Below, one piece after another: positions 16,717 through 24,238 of a DNA stretch of 49,172 nt. The DNA comes from Flavobacteriales bacterium (GTDB lineage: Bacteria > Bacteroidota > Bacteroidia > Flavobacteriales_F > PHOS-HE28). Both the position numbers and the translations under genes were made by a program. How positions within the stretch are numbered: position 1 is the first letter of the stretch; each line of letters starts with the position of its first letter. The stretch is from NCBI GenBank assembly GCA_016788485.1, contig JAEUSV010000045.1, positions 1-49,172 of the forward strand. Direction: 5' to 3'. The notes under the pieces were generated by a model. The model had not been told where the DNA came from. It was given only the letters and a program-made list of their open reading frames with translations, and did not search any database.

Positions 16717-18192
16717 TCACTCCCTTACCAACCGCACCCCCGTCAATATCCGCCTGCCATCGCTCAGGTGCGCGCTGTACAGGCCGGCGGGCTCGTTGGC
16801 CAGGTCGAGGGCGATGCGTTGGTAGTGGTCGCGCCCCAGGCCACGCACCACCACCTGCCGCCCTTGCATGTCGAAGACCTGAAGGAGCAGATCACCGCTG
16901 ATGGGTGCGTTCTCGGGGAGGTCGAGCTCCAGGGTGAAGGCGCCGGTGCTGGGGTTGGGGAACACCTCCAACAGCGGCGCCTGCGCCACCTCCGGCACGC
17001 CCACATTGAGGCCGTAGAGGCGGGTTATGAAGCGTTGTGCGATGGAATAGGTGGTACCATCATCATAGGTGTAGTAGGACCCGTGGATGTAGTAACCGCC
17101 GTTGTTGTCCTCCACAATGCCCATGATATGGTGCGATTGGAACTGACCGTCGGTGAAAGTGCCACAACCGGCTCCAGGGAGATCGTTGGGCAATAGGTTG
17201 CCCAAGGAGTCGAGCATGTAAAGCCCTTTTCGTTGATGCCCATCCACGAGGTCGAAGTTGCCGCCCACCAACAAGCGGCCATCGGGCAATTGATGCAATG
17301 CGCGTACATCTTGATTGGAGCCGTAGTTCGCATTGTTCATCTCCAGCGCATAGTGGAATGCAGGATCGCGATCGCCGTTGGGCAGCAAGCGCATCACATG
17401 CAACGTGTCGGTCTCTCCGGTGTATCGGAAGAACCCCGCTGCGATGATACTGCCGTTGTCCTGTGGCACCAGATGCCGGGCCCAACCCCATGCTATTGAT
17501 GTATTGAACGTTGTGTCCAGCGCGCCATCGGCCTCCACGCGGATGATGCTGCCCACGGGTTGGCCTTCGTAGGTGCTGAACACGCCGCTGAGCAGGAAGC
17601 GCCCATCGGGCAGCGGTTGGATCTTGTTCACACTACCATTGCAATAGCGGTGGTGCTGGGTGGTATCGAGGTAGCCGGTGTTGGTGAACCAGATGAGGCT
17701 GTAGATGCCCTGGTAGCCACGTATGCTATCGCTTAGCTCGTGCGCGCCGCTGAAGAGCACACGGCCATCGGGATAGACGTGGTAGTCTCCTGCTTGGATC
17801 GCTCCGAAGTAGGGCGTGTTGATCATGCTGAATTGGCTATCGATGGTGCCATTGAGTGTCCATCGCCTTACACCAGGGCCGCTGGTAACATAGAATCCAC
17901 TACCCCAAGGGGTGATCTTGCCTCCTCCGCCGTTCGTAGGCAGGAAGCTTGGGTCGGGTTGGCCGTTGGGAAGCAATCTTCCTATGCTCCTATAGCTGAT
18001 ATCGCCGGGATAATAGAATTCGCCGGATATGTACAACCTGCCGTCGGGTAGCACCAGCACGGAGCTGACGTATCGCTTGTAGATGTCCACCACGAATCCG
18101 GGATCAAGGTCGAAGGGCGCTTGAGCGCGCCCTGCCGTGGCCGCGCAGATCGCGGCCACCAAGGCCAGCAGACGGAGCCAGGCGCTTCTCAT
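16717..18192 (-). CDS. T9SS-sorted delta-60/DUF5122 propeller protein, lower GC
   Basis: A 491-residue secreted protein. The signal peptide is RSAWLRLLALVAAICAATAG. The body is a run of delta-60 (DUF5122) repeats, each reading like LPDGRLYISGEFYY, LPDGRFLLSGVFSTYEG, LPDGRLLVGGNFDLVDG with an RLLPNGDRDPAF type partner strand. These are thought to fold as a propeller. A type A sorting tail follows (VFPNPSTGAFTLELDLPE, VFDMQGRQVVVRG, EPAGLYSAHLSDG). By hand count, positions 17221-17460 are about 56 % GC, against 67 % in a sample line of the neighbour, so this gene may be a later acquisition. ATG 18192 is used because upstream Met codons (18273) give no signal peptide. Ligand unknown. Confidence 0.85.
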   Translation of the reverse strand: MRSAWLRLLALVAAICAATAGRAQAPFDLDPGFVVDIYKRYVSSVLVLPDGRLYISGEFYYPGDISYRSIGRLLPNGQPDPSFLPTNGGGGKITPWGSGFYVTSGPGVRRWTLNGTIDSQFSMINTPYFGAIQAGDYHVYPDGRVLFSGAHELSDSIRGYQGIYSLIWFTNTGYLDTTQHHRYCNGSVNKIQPLPDGRFLLSGVFSTYEGQPVGSIIRVEADGALDTTFNTSIAWGWARHLVPQDNGSIIAAGFFRYTGETDTLHVMRLLPNGDRDPAFHYALEMNNANYGSNQDVRALHQLPDGRLLVGGNFDLVDGHQRKGLYMLDSLGNLLPNDLPGAGCGTFTDGQFQSHHIMGIVEDNNGGYYIHGSYYTYDDGTTYSIAQRFITRLYGLNVGVPEVAQAPLLEVFPNPSTGAFTLELDLPENAPISGDLLLQVFDMQGRQVVVRGLGRDHYQRIALDLANEPAGLYSAHLSDGRRILTGVRLVRE

Positions 18193-18296
18193 TTCCTGCA
18201 AGTTCGATATTCCCGTGGTGAGGAAGAGCGCCGTTCCTCGGCGCGGATCGTCCGGTTCCTCGATCTGGTGCATGACCGGACCGAAGTCACATCACC

Positions 18297-19013
18297 CTAC
18301 AAGCTCATCAACTCCTTAAACCGCGACGCCTGCCGCCGGCTCACCTCCACCTCCTCGCCGGTCTTCAGCTTCACCATGAGGCCGCCGCTGAACCAGGGCT
18401 GGATGTTGTCCACCCACTTCAAGTTCACGATGTGCTTGCGGTTGGCGCGGAAGAACACGTGGGGGTCGAGCTTCTCCTCCAGCTTGTTGAGGCTGCGCAG
18501 CACCAGCGGCTTCTGGTCGTTGAAGCGCACGCGCACGTAGTTGCCCTCGCTCTCGAAGAGGCGCACGTCCTTCAGGGTCACGAACCAGCACTTCTCGCCG
18601 TCCTTCAGGAAGATCTGGTCGTCGGCCTTGAGCACCTCGCGCTGGGGCACGTCGCCTTCGCCCTTCTGCGGCAGCTTGTTGATCGCCGCCTCCAGCCGCT
18701 CGGGGTCGATGGGCTTCACGAGGTAGTCGAGCGCGTTCACCTCGAAGGCGTGGAGCGCATGCTCGTCGTAGGCGGTAACGAAGATCACGTGGGGCGCGTG
18801 CTCCAGGCTTTCGAGCAGCTCGAAGCCGTTGCGGCCGGGCATGTTGATGTCCAGGAAGAGCAGGTCGGGCTTCAGTTCGGCGATGCGCTCCTCCGCCTCG
18901 TCGGCGTTGGCCGCCTCGCCCACCACCTGCACCTGTTCGTGCTTCTCCAGCAGGGTCGCCAGCTCCTTGCGCGCCAGCCGTTCGTCGTCGATGATCAGGG
19001 CTTTCATGGTCAT
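18297..19013 (-). CDS. LytTR-family response regulator
   Basis: A 238-residue transcription factor. The receiver domain occupies residues 3-115, with acidic pair Asp9/Asp10, phosphoacceptor Asp55 in LLFLDINMPG, and Lys100 in LDYLVKPI. The LytTR DNA-binding domain follows from about 135 to the end (KDGEKCWFVTLKDVRLFESEGNYVRV, LNKLEEKLDPHVFFRANRKHIVNLKWV, LKTGEEVEVSRRQASRFKEL). It is the partner of the kinase encoded upstream (19058-20107). The stop-to-start gap is 44 bp and holds the heptamer repeat. Two Met codons (19013 and 19007) can serve as start. Which genes it controls cannot be read here. Confidence 0.92.
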   Translation of the reverse strand: MTMKALIIDDERLARKELATLLEKHEQVQVVGEAANADEAEERIAELKPDLLFLDINMPGRNGFELLESLEHAPHVIFVTAYDEHALHAFEVNALDYLVKPIDPERLEAAINKLPQKGEGDVPQREVLKADDQIFLKDGEKCWFVTLKDVRLFESEGNYVRVRFNDQKPLVLRSLNKLEEKLDPHVFFRANRKHIVNLKWVDNIQPWFSGGLMVKLKTGEEVEVSRRQASRFKELMSL

Positions 19014-19024
19014 GTCCGTTTGTT

Positions 19025-19066
19025 ACTTGTCACTTGTCCCTTGTTACTTGTCACTTCTCACTTCTC
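19025..19066. repeat. Heptanucleotide tandem repeat between lytS-type and lytR-type genes
   Basis: Six heptamers on the plus strand: ACTTGTC, ACTTGTC, CCTTGTT, ACTTGTC, ACTTCTC, ACTTCTC. The first unit starts 12 nt from the regulator start. The last two units run into the kinase gene, whose final Lys codon and TGA stop (19058-19060) are formed by the repeat. Confidence 0.8.
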
Positions 19067-20107
19067 CTCCGGCAGCTCCACCTCCGTCACCACCATGCCG
19101 TTGCGCTCGCCGATGCGCAGTTCCGAGCGGTCGCCGTAGAGCAGCTGCAGCCTGAGGCGCGTATTGTCCAGCCCGATGCCGGTGCCGTTGATGACGCCGG
19201 GCTTGTAGGTGCCGCTGTTGGCCACCATCATCACCAGGCCGTTGAGCCCGCGGTGCACGCTGATGCGCACCTCGCCGCCCTGGGGCAGCTTGCCGATGCC
19301 GTGCTTCACCGCGTTCTCCACCAGCGTTTGCAGCAGCATGGGCGGCACGGCGCTGCGCGCGAGCTCGGGGTCCACGTCGAAGCTTACGCGCAGCCGCTCC
19401 TCGAAGCGCATGGCCTCGAGGGCGAGGTAGGCCTTCACGATGTCGATCTCCTCGCCGAGGGGCACGGTGCGCCGCTTCACGGTGGTCATGGCGTTGCGCA
19501 GGATGGCGCTGAGCTGCGTGATGGCGCGCTTGGCCTGCGCGGGGTTCTCGTCGACCAGCGCGCGGATGCCGTTGAGCGCGTTGAACATGAAGTGCGGGTT
19601 GAGCTGGCTGCGCAGGTTGGCGAGCTGGTTCTCGCGGTTGGCGGCCTCCAGGCGCAGGTTGCGGATCTCCTCGCGGCGCCCGCGCAGGAAGTAGTGGTAG
19701 GCGAAGTAGGCCATGGCCCAGCCGAAGAGCACCACGGCCCAGGTGATGGCGGGCTCCAGCACATCCACCAGCCGGCCGCTGAACACGGGGCGGTACTCGC
19801 GCAGGTACAGGTCGTGCACCACGCCGAGCACCAGCATGCACAGGCCGCCCATGAGCGTGGAGGCGAGCACCAGCCGCGGCAGCACCCAGCCGATGTTGAG
19901 GTCGAGCCAGGCGTTGCGCCGGATCACATGCCGCATCCAGTGGCTGGTGGCCAGGCCCACGAAGGCCCAGATGCCCCAGTACACCATGCTGTGGTCGGTG
20001 AGCTGGCCGTTGGCCCAGCTGAGCCCCATGACGGCGAGGGCGAAGAGCCCCCACGCCAGCACCTGCGTGATCCAGTAGGTGAGCCTGCGGCCGGGACGGA
20101 ACTGCAT
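19058..20107 (-). CDS. LytS-type membrane sensor histidine kinase
   Basis: A 349-residue kinase. The N-terminal half holds about four membrane helices (near residues 12-32, 41-57, 76-98, 118-140). A short coiled coil leads to the His_kinase region, with His172 in LNPHFMFNALNG, then the ATPase domain with VENAVKHG (Asn265) and GTGIGLDNTR (308-317). It should phosphorylate the LytTR regulator encoded just downstream. The membrane part carries no recognised ligand-binding domain, so the signal is unknown. ATG 20107 is chosen: an in-frame extension to 20179 gives a proline-rich non-conserved leader, and the -7-like box 20140-20147 lies inside it. Transcription goes kinase first, regulator second. 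Confidence 0.9.
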   Translation of the reverse strand: MQFRPGRRLTYWITQVLAWGLFALAVMGLSWANGQLTDHSMVYWGIWAFVGLATSHWMRHVIRRNAWLDLNIGWVLPRLVLASTLMGGLCMLVLGVVHDLYLREYRPVFSGRLVDVLEPAITWAVVLFGWAMAYFAYHYFLRGRREEIRNLRLEAANRENQLANLRSQLNPHFMFNALNGIRALVDENPAQAKRAITQLSAILRNAMTTVKRRTVPLGEEIDIVKAYLALEAMRFEERLRVSFDVDPELARSAVPPMLLQTLVENAVKHGIGKLPQGGEVRISVHRGLNGLVMMVANSGTYKPGVINGTGIGLDNTRLRLQLLYGDRSELRIGERNGMVVTEVELPEEK

Positions 20108-20139
20108 GGGTGGGCACCGCTGCCAGGGCGGTGGTGCCG

Positions 20140-20147
20140 CCAAGTTA
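20140..20147 (-). promoter_or_regulatory. -7-like box for the kinase-regulator pair
   Basis: TAACTTGG on the minus strand, 32 nt from ATG 20107. Confidence 0.35.
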
Positions 20148-20222
20148 CCCGGCGGCCTGCTCCCGCACCGGTCGATCACACGAACGGCCCGCGCCCGGGC
20201 CGGGCGGTCCTGCCCAGCGCTC

Positions 20223-20230
20223 TAACTTCC
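20223..20230 (+). promoter_or_regulatory. -7-like box for acpH-like gene
   Basis: TAACTTCC ending 7 nt before ATG 20238, so the transcript would have almost no leader. Confidence 0.45.
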
Positions 20231-20237
20231 CCCCGCC

Positions 20238-20816
20238 ATGAACTTCCTCGGCCACCTGTACCTGAGCGGCGACGACCCGCTGGTGATCGTGGGCAATTTC
20301 ATGGCCGACTCCGTGAAGGGCCGCGACCTTTCGCGCCACCCGGAGGCCGTGCAACGCGGCATCGTGCTTCACCGTACCATCGACGTGTTCACCGACCAGC
20401 ACCCGATCACCCTCACCGGCCGCGACCGGCTGCGCGCCCATGCGGGCAAGTACGCCGGCGTGGCCCTCGATGTGTTCTACGACCATGTGCTGGCCGCCAA
20501 CTGGGCCGCGCTGCATCCCGAGCCGCTGGCCGACTTCACCGGGCGCATGTACGCGCTGCTGCAGGCCCACCAGCACCTGATGCCCGAGGCCACGCGCCAC
20601 ATGCTGCCCTACATGGTGCGCTACGACTGGCTCACCAGCTATGCGCGCATCGAGGGCATCGGCCGCGCGCTGGAGGGCCTTTCGCGCCGCGTGCCCGCGG
20701 GGGGCGCCTTGAGCGGTGCGGAACGCGTGCTGGAGGCGCACTACGACGATTACCGGGCGGAAGGCCTGGCCTTCGTGGCCGAGCTGGAACGCCATTTGCG
20801 TACGCAGGCCGCATGA
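20238..20816 (+). CDS. acpH: Acyl-carrier-protein phosphodiesterase (AcpH family)
   Basis: A 192-residue cytoplasmic protein matching ACP phosphodiesterase in length and in the opening MNFLGHLYLSGDDP.VIVGNFMADSVKG, the HRTIDVFTDQHPI segment and the FYDHVLAANW segment. By family knowledge it removes the 4'-phosphopantetheine arm from acyl carrier protein; several members in Bacteroidota have not been tested, and the HD-like metal-binding His/Asp positions are present (LHRTIDVFTD, FYDHVLA). The stop overlaps the start of the next gene (ATGA at 20813-20816), so the two are translationally coupled, although their functions are not obviously connected. Confidence 0.85.
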   Translation: MNFLGHLYLSGDDPLVIVGNFMADSVKGRDLSRHPEAVQRGIVLHRTIDVFTDQHPITLTGRDRLRAHAGKYAGVALDVFYDHVLAANWAALHPEPLADFTGRMYALLQAHQHLMPEATRHMLPYMVRYDWLTSYARIEGIGRALEGLSRRVPAGGALSGAERVLEAHYDDYRAEGLAFVAELERHLRTQAA

Positions 20817-22210
20817 AGGACCGCTGGCTCTTCGCGATCGGGGTGGGCGCCATCGTGGCGGCCCTGGCCCTGCAGTTGTGGCGCGACCGCGGACAGCCGA
20901 GCGATGCGCACGCCCTGCCGTGGGAGAGGCCCCTGGTGGAGCGCGACCTGGCGGAGATCGCCAAGGACACGCTGCGCGTGCTGGTGCTGCGCGACCCGTT
21001 GAGCTACGAGGAGCGGCCCCAGGCGGTGAGCGGCCTTGAATACGAACTGCTCGAACGCTACGCGCGCTGGGCCGGCCTGCACCTGGCGGCGCGGCCCGTG
21101 GACCACCCCGATTCGATGCTGCTGGCCCTGCAACGCGGCGCGGGCGATGTGATCGCGGCCCAGTGCACCCCGCAGGGGCCGTGGAAGCGCTTCGCCGCCT
21201 TCACGCGGCCCTACATGCAGGTGGCGCCCTACCTGGTGTCGCTGCGCCACGATCCGCTGGTGCCGGCCACCAAGGCCCCGGTGGACACCGTGCGCCTGAG
21301 CCGGTGGGCGCCGTTCCCGCGCGCCACCCTGGAGCCCGCCGCCCTGGAGGGCGCGGTGGTGGTGCAGGTGTCCGGCACGCCCGAGGAGGTGATGGACCAG
21401 GTGGTGTTGGGCCATTGGAACGCCGCGGTGGTGAGCGAGGCCGTGGCGGTGGACGCGGCGCAGCGCTTTCCGCACCTGTCGTTCGGTCCGCGCCTGGGGC
21501 CTGCGGTGGACCTCGCCTTCGCCGTGCGCACCAGCGCGCCCAAGCTGCGCCGGTCCATGAACGACTGGCTCGCCGACCCCCGGGAGAAGGCCTTCGCGGG
21601 GGCGTTGATCGATGCGGTGGAGGGCAGCGTGAAGCAGCGTGGTGCGCTCTCGGCCGGGCGCGTGAAGCCGCTGCTGAGCGACACCATCTCGCCCTTCGAC
21701 AGCCTCTTCCAGCTGCACGCCGACAGCCTGAGCCTCGACTGGCGTCTGCTGGCCGCGGTGGCCTTCAAGGAGTCGCGCTTCGATACCGGGGCGGTGAGCA
21801 GCCAGGGGGCGGAGGGCCTGATGCAGATGATGCCCGGCACGGCGGAGGCGCTGGGGGTGGACGCGAAGGACGGCGTGAGCGGGCAGGTGCGCGGGGCCAG
21901 CCGCTACCTCGCGGAGCTCGACACCATCTGGCGGGGCACCGTGCGCGCCGAGGACCAGCGGATGAAGTTCGTGCTGGCCAGCTACAATTCGGGCCCGGGC
22001 CATATCAAGGATGCGCAACGCCTGGCGCGCGAGCTCGGCCTGGATCCCGGGCGCTGGGACGGGCACGTGGAACGCGCCCTGATGCTGCTGAACAAGCCGC
22101 GCTACTACATGCTGCCCTTCGTGCGCAACGGCCCGTGCAAGGGTGCGCACACCTTCCTCTATGTGCGCGAGGTGGGCAACACCTTCCGGCGCTACCGCGG
22201 CGCGCATTGA
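20813..22210 (+). CDS. MltF-like membrane-bound lytic transglycosylase
   Basis: A 465-residue enzyme with two parts. An N-terminal membrane helix (LFAIGVGAIVAALALQLW) anchors it. Residues about 50-275 form a family 3 solute-binding-like domain (DTLRVLVLRDPLSYEERPQ, EYELLERYARWAGLHLAARP, LALQRGAGDVIAAQCTPQG). The C-terminal SLT domain has the catalytic Glu320 in AVAFKESRFD, then SSQGAEGLMQMMPGTAEALG and LASYNSGPGHIKDAQRLA. It should cleave peptidoglycan glycan strands to 1,6-anhydro products, with the N-terminal domain acting as a regulatory sensor. It is not preceded by a signal peptidase I site and is likely an inner- or outer-membrane anchored protein. The start overlaps the stop of acpH. 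Confidence 0.88.
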   Translation: MKDRWLFAIGVGAIVAALALQLWRDRGQPSDAHALPWERPLVERDLAEIAKDTLRVLVLRDPLSYEERPQAVSGLEYELLERYARWAGLHLAARPVDHPDSMLLALQRGAGDVIAAQCTPQGPWKRFAAFTRPYMQVAPYLVSLRHDPLVPATKAPVDTVRLSRWAPFPRATLEPAALEGAVVVQVSGTPEEVMDQVVLGHWNAAVVSEAVAVDAAQRFPHLSFGPRLGPAVDLAFAVRTSAPKLRRSMNDWLADPREKAFAGALIDAVEGSVKQRGALSAGRVKPLLSDTISPFDSLFQLHADSLSLDWRLLAAVAFKESRFDTGAVSSQGAEGLMQMMPGTAEALGVDAKDGVSGQVRGASRYLAELDTIWRGTVRAEDQRMKFVLASYNSGPGHIKDAQRLARELGLDPGRWDGHVERALMLLNKPRYYMLPFVRNGPCKGAHTFLYVREVGNTFRRYRGAH

Positions 22211-22214
22211 GCGG

Positions 22215-22368
22215 CTGTTCGGGATCTCCGCATGTGGCTCCGCAATGGTCTTTGTCGACCATACTTCGTTGCAGAAGCCGTCACGTAGCTCCGGCTATGC
22301 TCCGGTTCCGCGCCTTGTCTGGTCGCCAAATACACATCGCTCGCTTCAAAAGGGGAGATCCCGAACAG
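22215..22368. repeat. Fold-back element with 15-bp perfect terminal inverted repeats
   Basis: CTGTTCGGGATCTCC (22215-22229) is the exact reverse complement of GGAGATCCCGAACAG (22354-22368). The 124-bp interior contains a second small inverted repeat (ATGGTC 22245-22250, GACCAT 22257-22262) and two CTCCGG copies near 22289-22305. No ORF covers it convincingly. It occupies most of the 249-bp gap between the transglycosylase stop and the deiminase start. Confidence 0.75.
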
Positions 22369-22434
22369 GCGCTGAGGCGGGCAGCCTTCCCCGTTCGGCG
22401 CGGGTGCCGGCATACCGCCTTGCCCTCGGCCGCC

Positions 22435-22442
22435 TAACTTGC
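22435..22442 (+). promoter_or_regulatory. -7-like box for the deiminase gene
   Basis: TAACTTGC ending 17 nt before ATG 22460. Confidence 0.4.
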
Positions 22443-22459
22443 CGGTCCTGAACCGTCCC

Positions 22460-24235
22460 ATGAAGCTCCGTACCCTTCTTCCTTTCGCCCTGCTCACCGC
22501 CCTGCCCGCGCTCGCCCAGCAGGAGCGCGACCTGCCGCATGCCCTGGCCCCCTGGGAAACGCCGCTGATCCGCGACTACCGCGAGAGCCGCGCCGGGGCC
22601 TCCCGCGGCATCACCAGCTTCCCCGGCCTGCCCGTGCGCACCATGGCCGAGTGGGAGGAGGTGCAGGCCCTGTGCATCGCCTGGACCACCTACGAAGGCA
22701 TCCTGAAGCAGATCGTGCGCAACGCCAAGGAGGAATGCGAGGTGGTGATCGTGTGCGCCGACAGCAACGCGGTGATCACCTACCTCAACAACACCCAGTT
22801 CGGCGGTCCGCTGCCCGACCTCAACAACATCACCTTCATCGAGGGCCCCTTCAACAGCATATGGATGCGCGACTACGGCCCGGAGACGATGTACCTGAAC
22901 GAGGTGGACAGCCTGGTGCTGATGGACTGGATCTACAACCGTCCCCGTCCGCTGGACGATGCGGTGCCCGACCTGCTGGGCACGGCCCTGGGCATCCCCG
23001 TGTTCAGCAGCACCACCGGCCCCAACGACCTGGTGCACACCGGTGGCAACTTCATGGCCGACGGCTTCGGCACCGCCTTCAGCAGCGAGCTGGTCACCGA
23101 GGAGAACGGTGCGGGCGGGCAGTACAACCAGACCGTGCATACCCCCGCCCAGGTGGACCAGCTGATGGAGGACTGGATGGGGATCACCAATTACGTGCGC
23201 ATGGCCGCGCTGCCGTACGACGGCATCAACCACATCGACATGCACATGAAGCTGCTCGACGAGGAACGCCTGCTGGTGGGGCAGTTCCCCCTGGGGGTGA
23301 GCGATGGCCCGCAGATCGAGCTCAACCTGCAGGGCATCACCGCCAACGAGGTCTCGGTCTTCGGCACGCCGTACACCTTCACGCGCATCCCCATGCCGCC
23401 GAGCACGGGCGGGCTCTACGCGCCCAATGCCAGCTACCGCACCTACGCCAACAACATCTTCATCAACGGCACCGTGCTGGTACCCACCTACCGCGAGGAG
23501 TTCGACACCACCGCCCTGCGGATCCTGCGCGAGAGCCTGCCCGGCTACAACGTGGTGGGCATCGATTGCGATAACAGCGGGCAGAACATCATCAGCCAGA
23601 GCGGTGCGATCCATTGCATCACCAAGGCCATCGGCGTAAGCGATCCCCTGCTGATCCGCCACCAGGCGCTCAACGACACCTACGACACGCAGAACCCCTA
23701 CACGGTCACTGCCTGGATGCGCCACCGCAGCGGCATCTCCGGCGCCACCCTGTACTGGACCATCGACACCACGCAGGCCTACCAGGCCGTGCCCATGGCC
23801 GACATCGGCAACAACGAATGGAGCGCGGCCATCCCCGCCCAGGCCGCGGGCACCGAGGTGTTCTACTACGTGCAGGGCACGGCCGTGAGCGGCAAGGTGC
23901 AGGTGCGTCCCCTGGTGGCGCCCGAGGGTTACTGGAGCTTCCGCGTGCTCGACAACAGCACCGGGGTGGCCGCACTTGCCGCGCCGCAGGTGCTCGAGGT
24001 GTTCCCGAACCCCACGGCCGGGCAGTGCATGATCGTGCTTGCCCCCAACACCACCGAACGCACGCGGGTGGAGGTGCTCGATGCCCTGGGCCGCCGCGTG
24101 GCCTGGCTCAACGAAGGCCTGCTGCCCGCCGATGGCCGCATCTTCACGGACCTTGGCGCGCTCGCGGCCGGCACCTACCAGGTGGTGGCCACCAGCGCGA
24201 AGGGCCGCGATGTGCTCCGCTTCATCAAGCGGTAA
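22460..24235 (+). CDS. Secreted peptidylarginine-deiminase-like enzyme with T9SS tail
   Basis: A 591-residue secreted protein. Signal peptide: KLRTLLPFALLTALPALAQ. The catalytic domain belongs to the PAD_porph/agmatine-deiminase family. The key residues all fit: Asp138 in WMRDYGPE, His258 and Asp260 in HIDMHMK, Asn331/332 in TYANNIFING, and Cys386 in SGAIHCITKA. They correspond to Porphyromonas PPAD Asp130, His236, Asp238, Asn297 and Cys351. An Ig-like segment follows (about residues 410-500) and then a type A sorting tail (FPNPTAGQCM, VLDALGRRV, ALAAGTYQVVA). That order matches PPAD. It should convert arginine to citrulline in extracellular peptides or proteins and release ammonia; secreted agmatine deiminase is the alternative. 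ATG 22460 gives the signal peptide. It is convergent with the next gene, the stops being 3 bp apart. Confidence 0.85.
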   Translation: MKLRTLLPFALLTALPALAQQERDLPHALAPWETPLIRDYRESRAGASRGITSFPGLPVRTMAEWEEVQALCIAWTTYEGILKQIVRNAKEECEVVIVCADSNAVITYLNNTQFGGPLPDLNNITFIEGPFNSIWMRDYGPETMYLNEVDSLVLMDWIYNRPRPLDDAVPDLLGTALGIPVFSSTTGPNDLVHTGGNFMADGFGTAFSSELVTEENGAGGQYNQTVHTPAQVDQLMEDWMGITNYVRMAALPYDGINHIDMHMKLLDEERLLVGQFPLGVSDGPQIELNLQGITANEVSVFGTPYTFTRIPMPPSTGGLYAPNASYRTYANNIFINGTVLVPTYREEFDTTALRILRESLPGYNVVGIDCDNSGQNIISQSGAIHCITKAIGVSDPLLIRHQALNDTYDTQNPYTVTAWMRHRSGISGATLYWTIDTTQAYQAVPMADIGNNEWSAAIPAQAAGTEVFYYVQGTAVSGKVQVRPLVAPEGYWSFRVLDNSTGVAALAAPQVLEVFPNPTAGQCMIVLAPNTTERTRVEVLDALGRRVAWLNEGLLPADGRIFTDLGALAAGTYQVVATSAKGRDVLRFIKR

Positions 24236-24238
24236 CGC

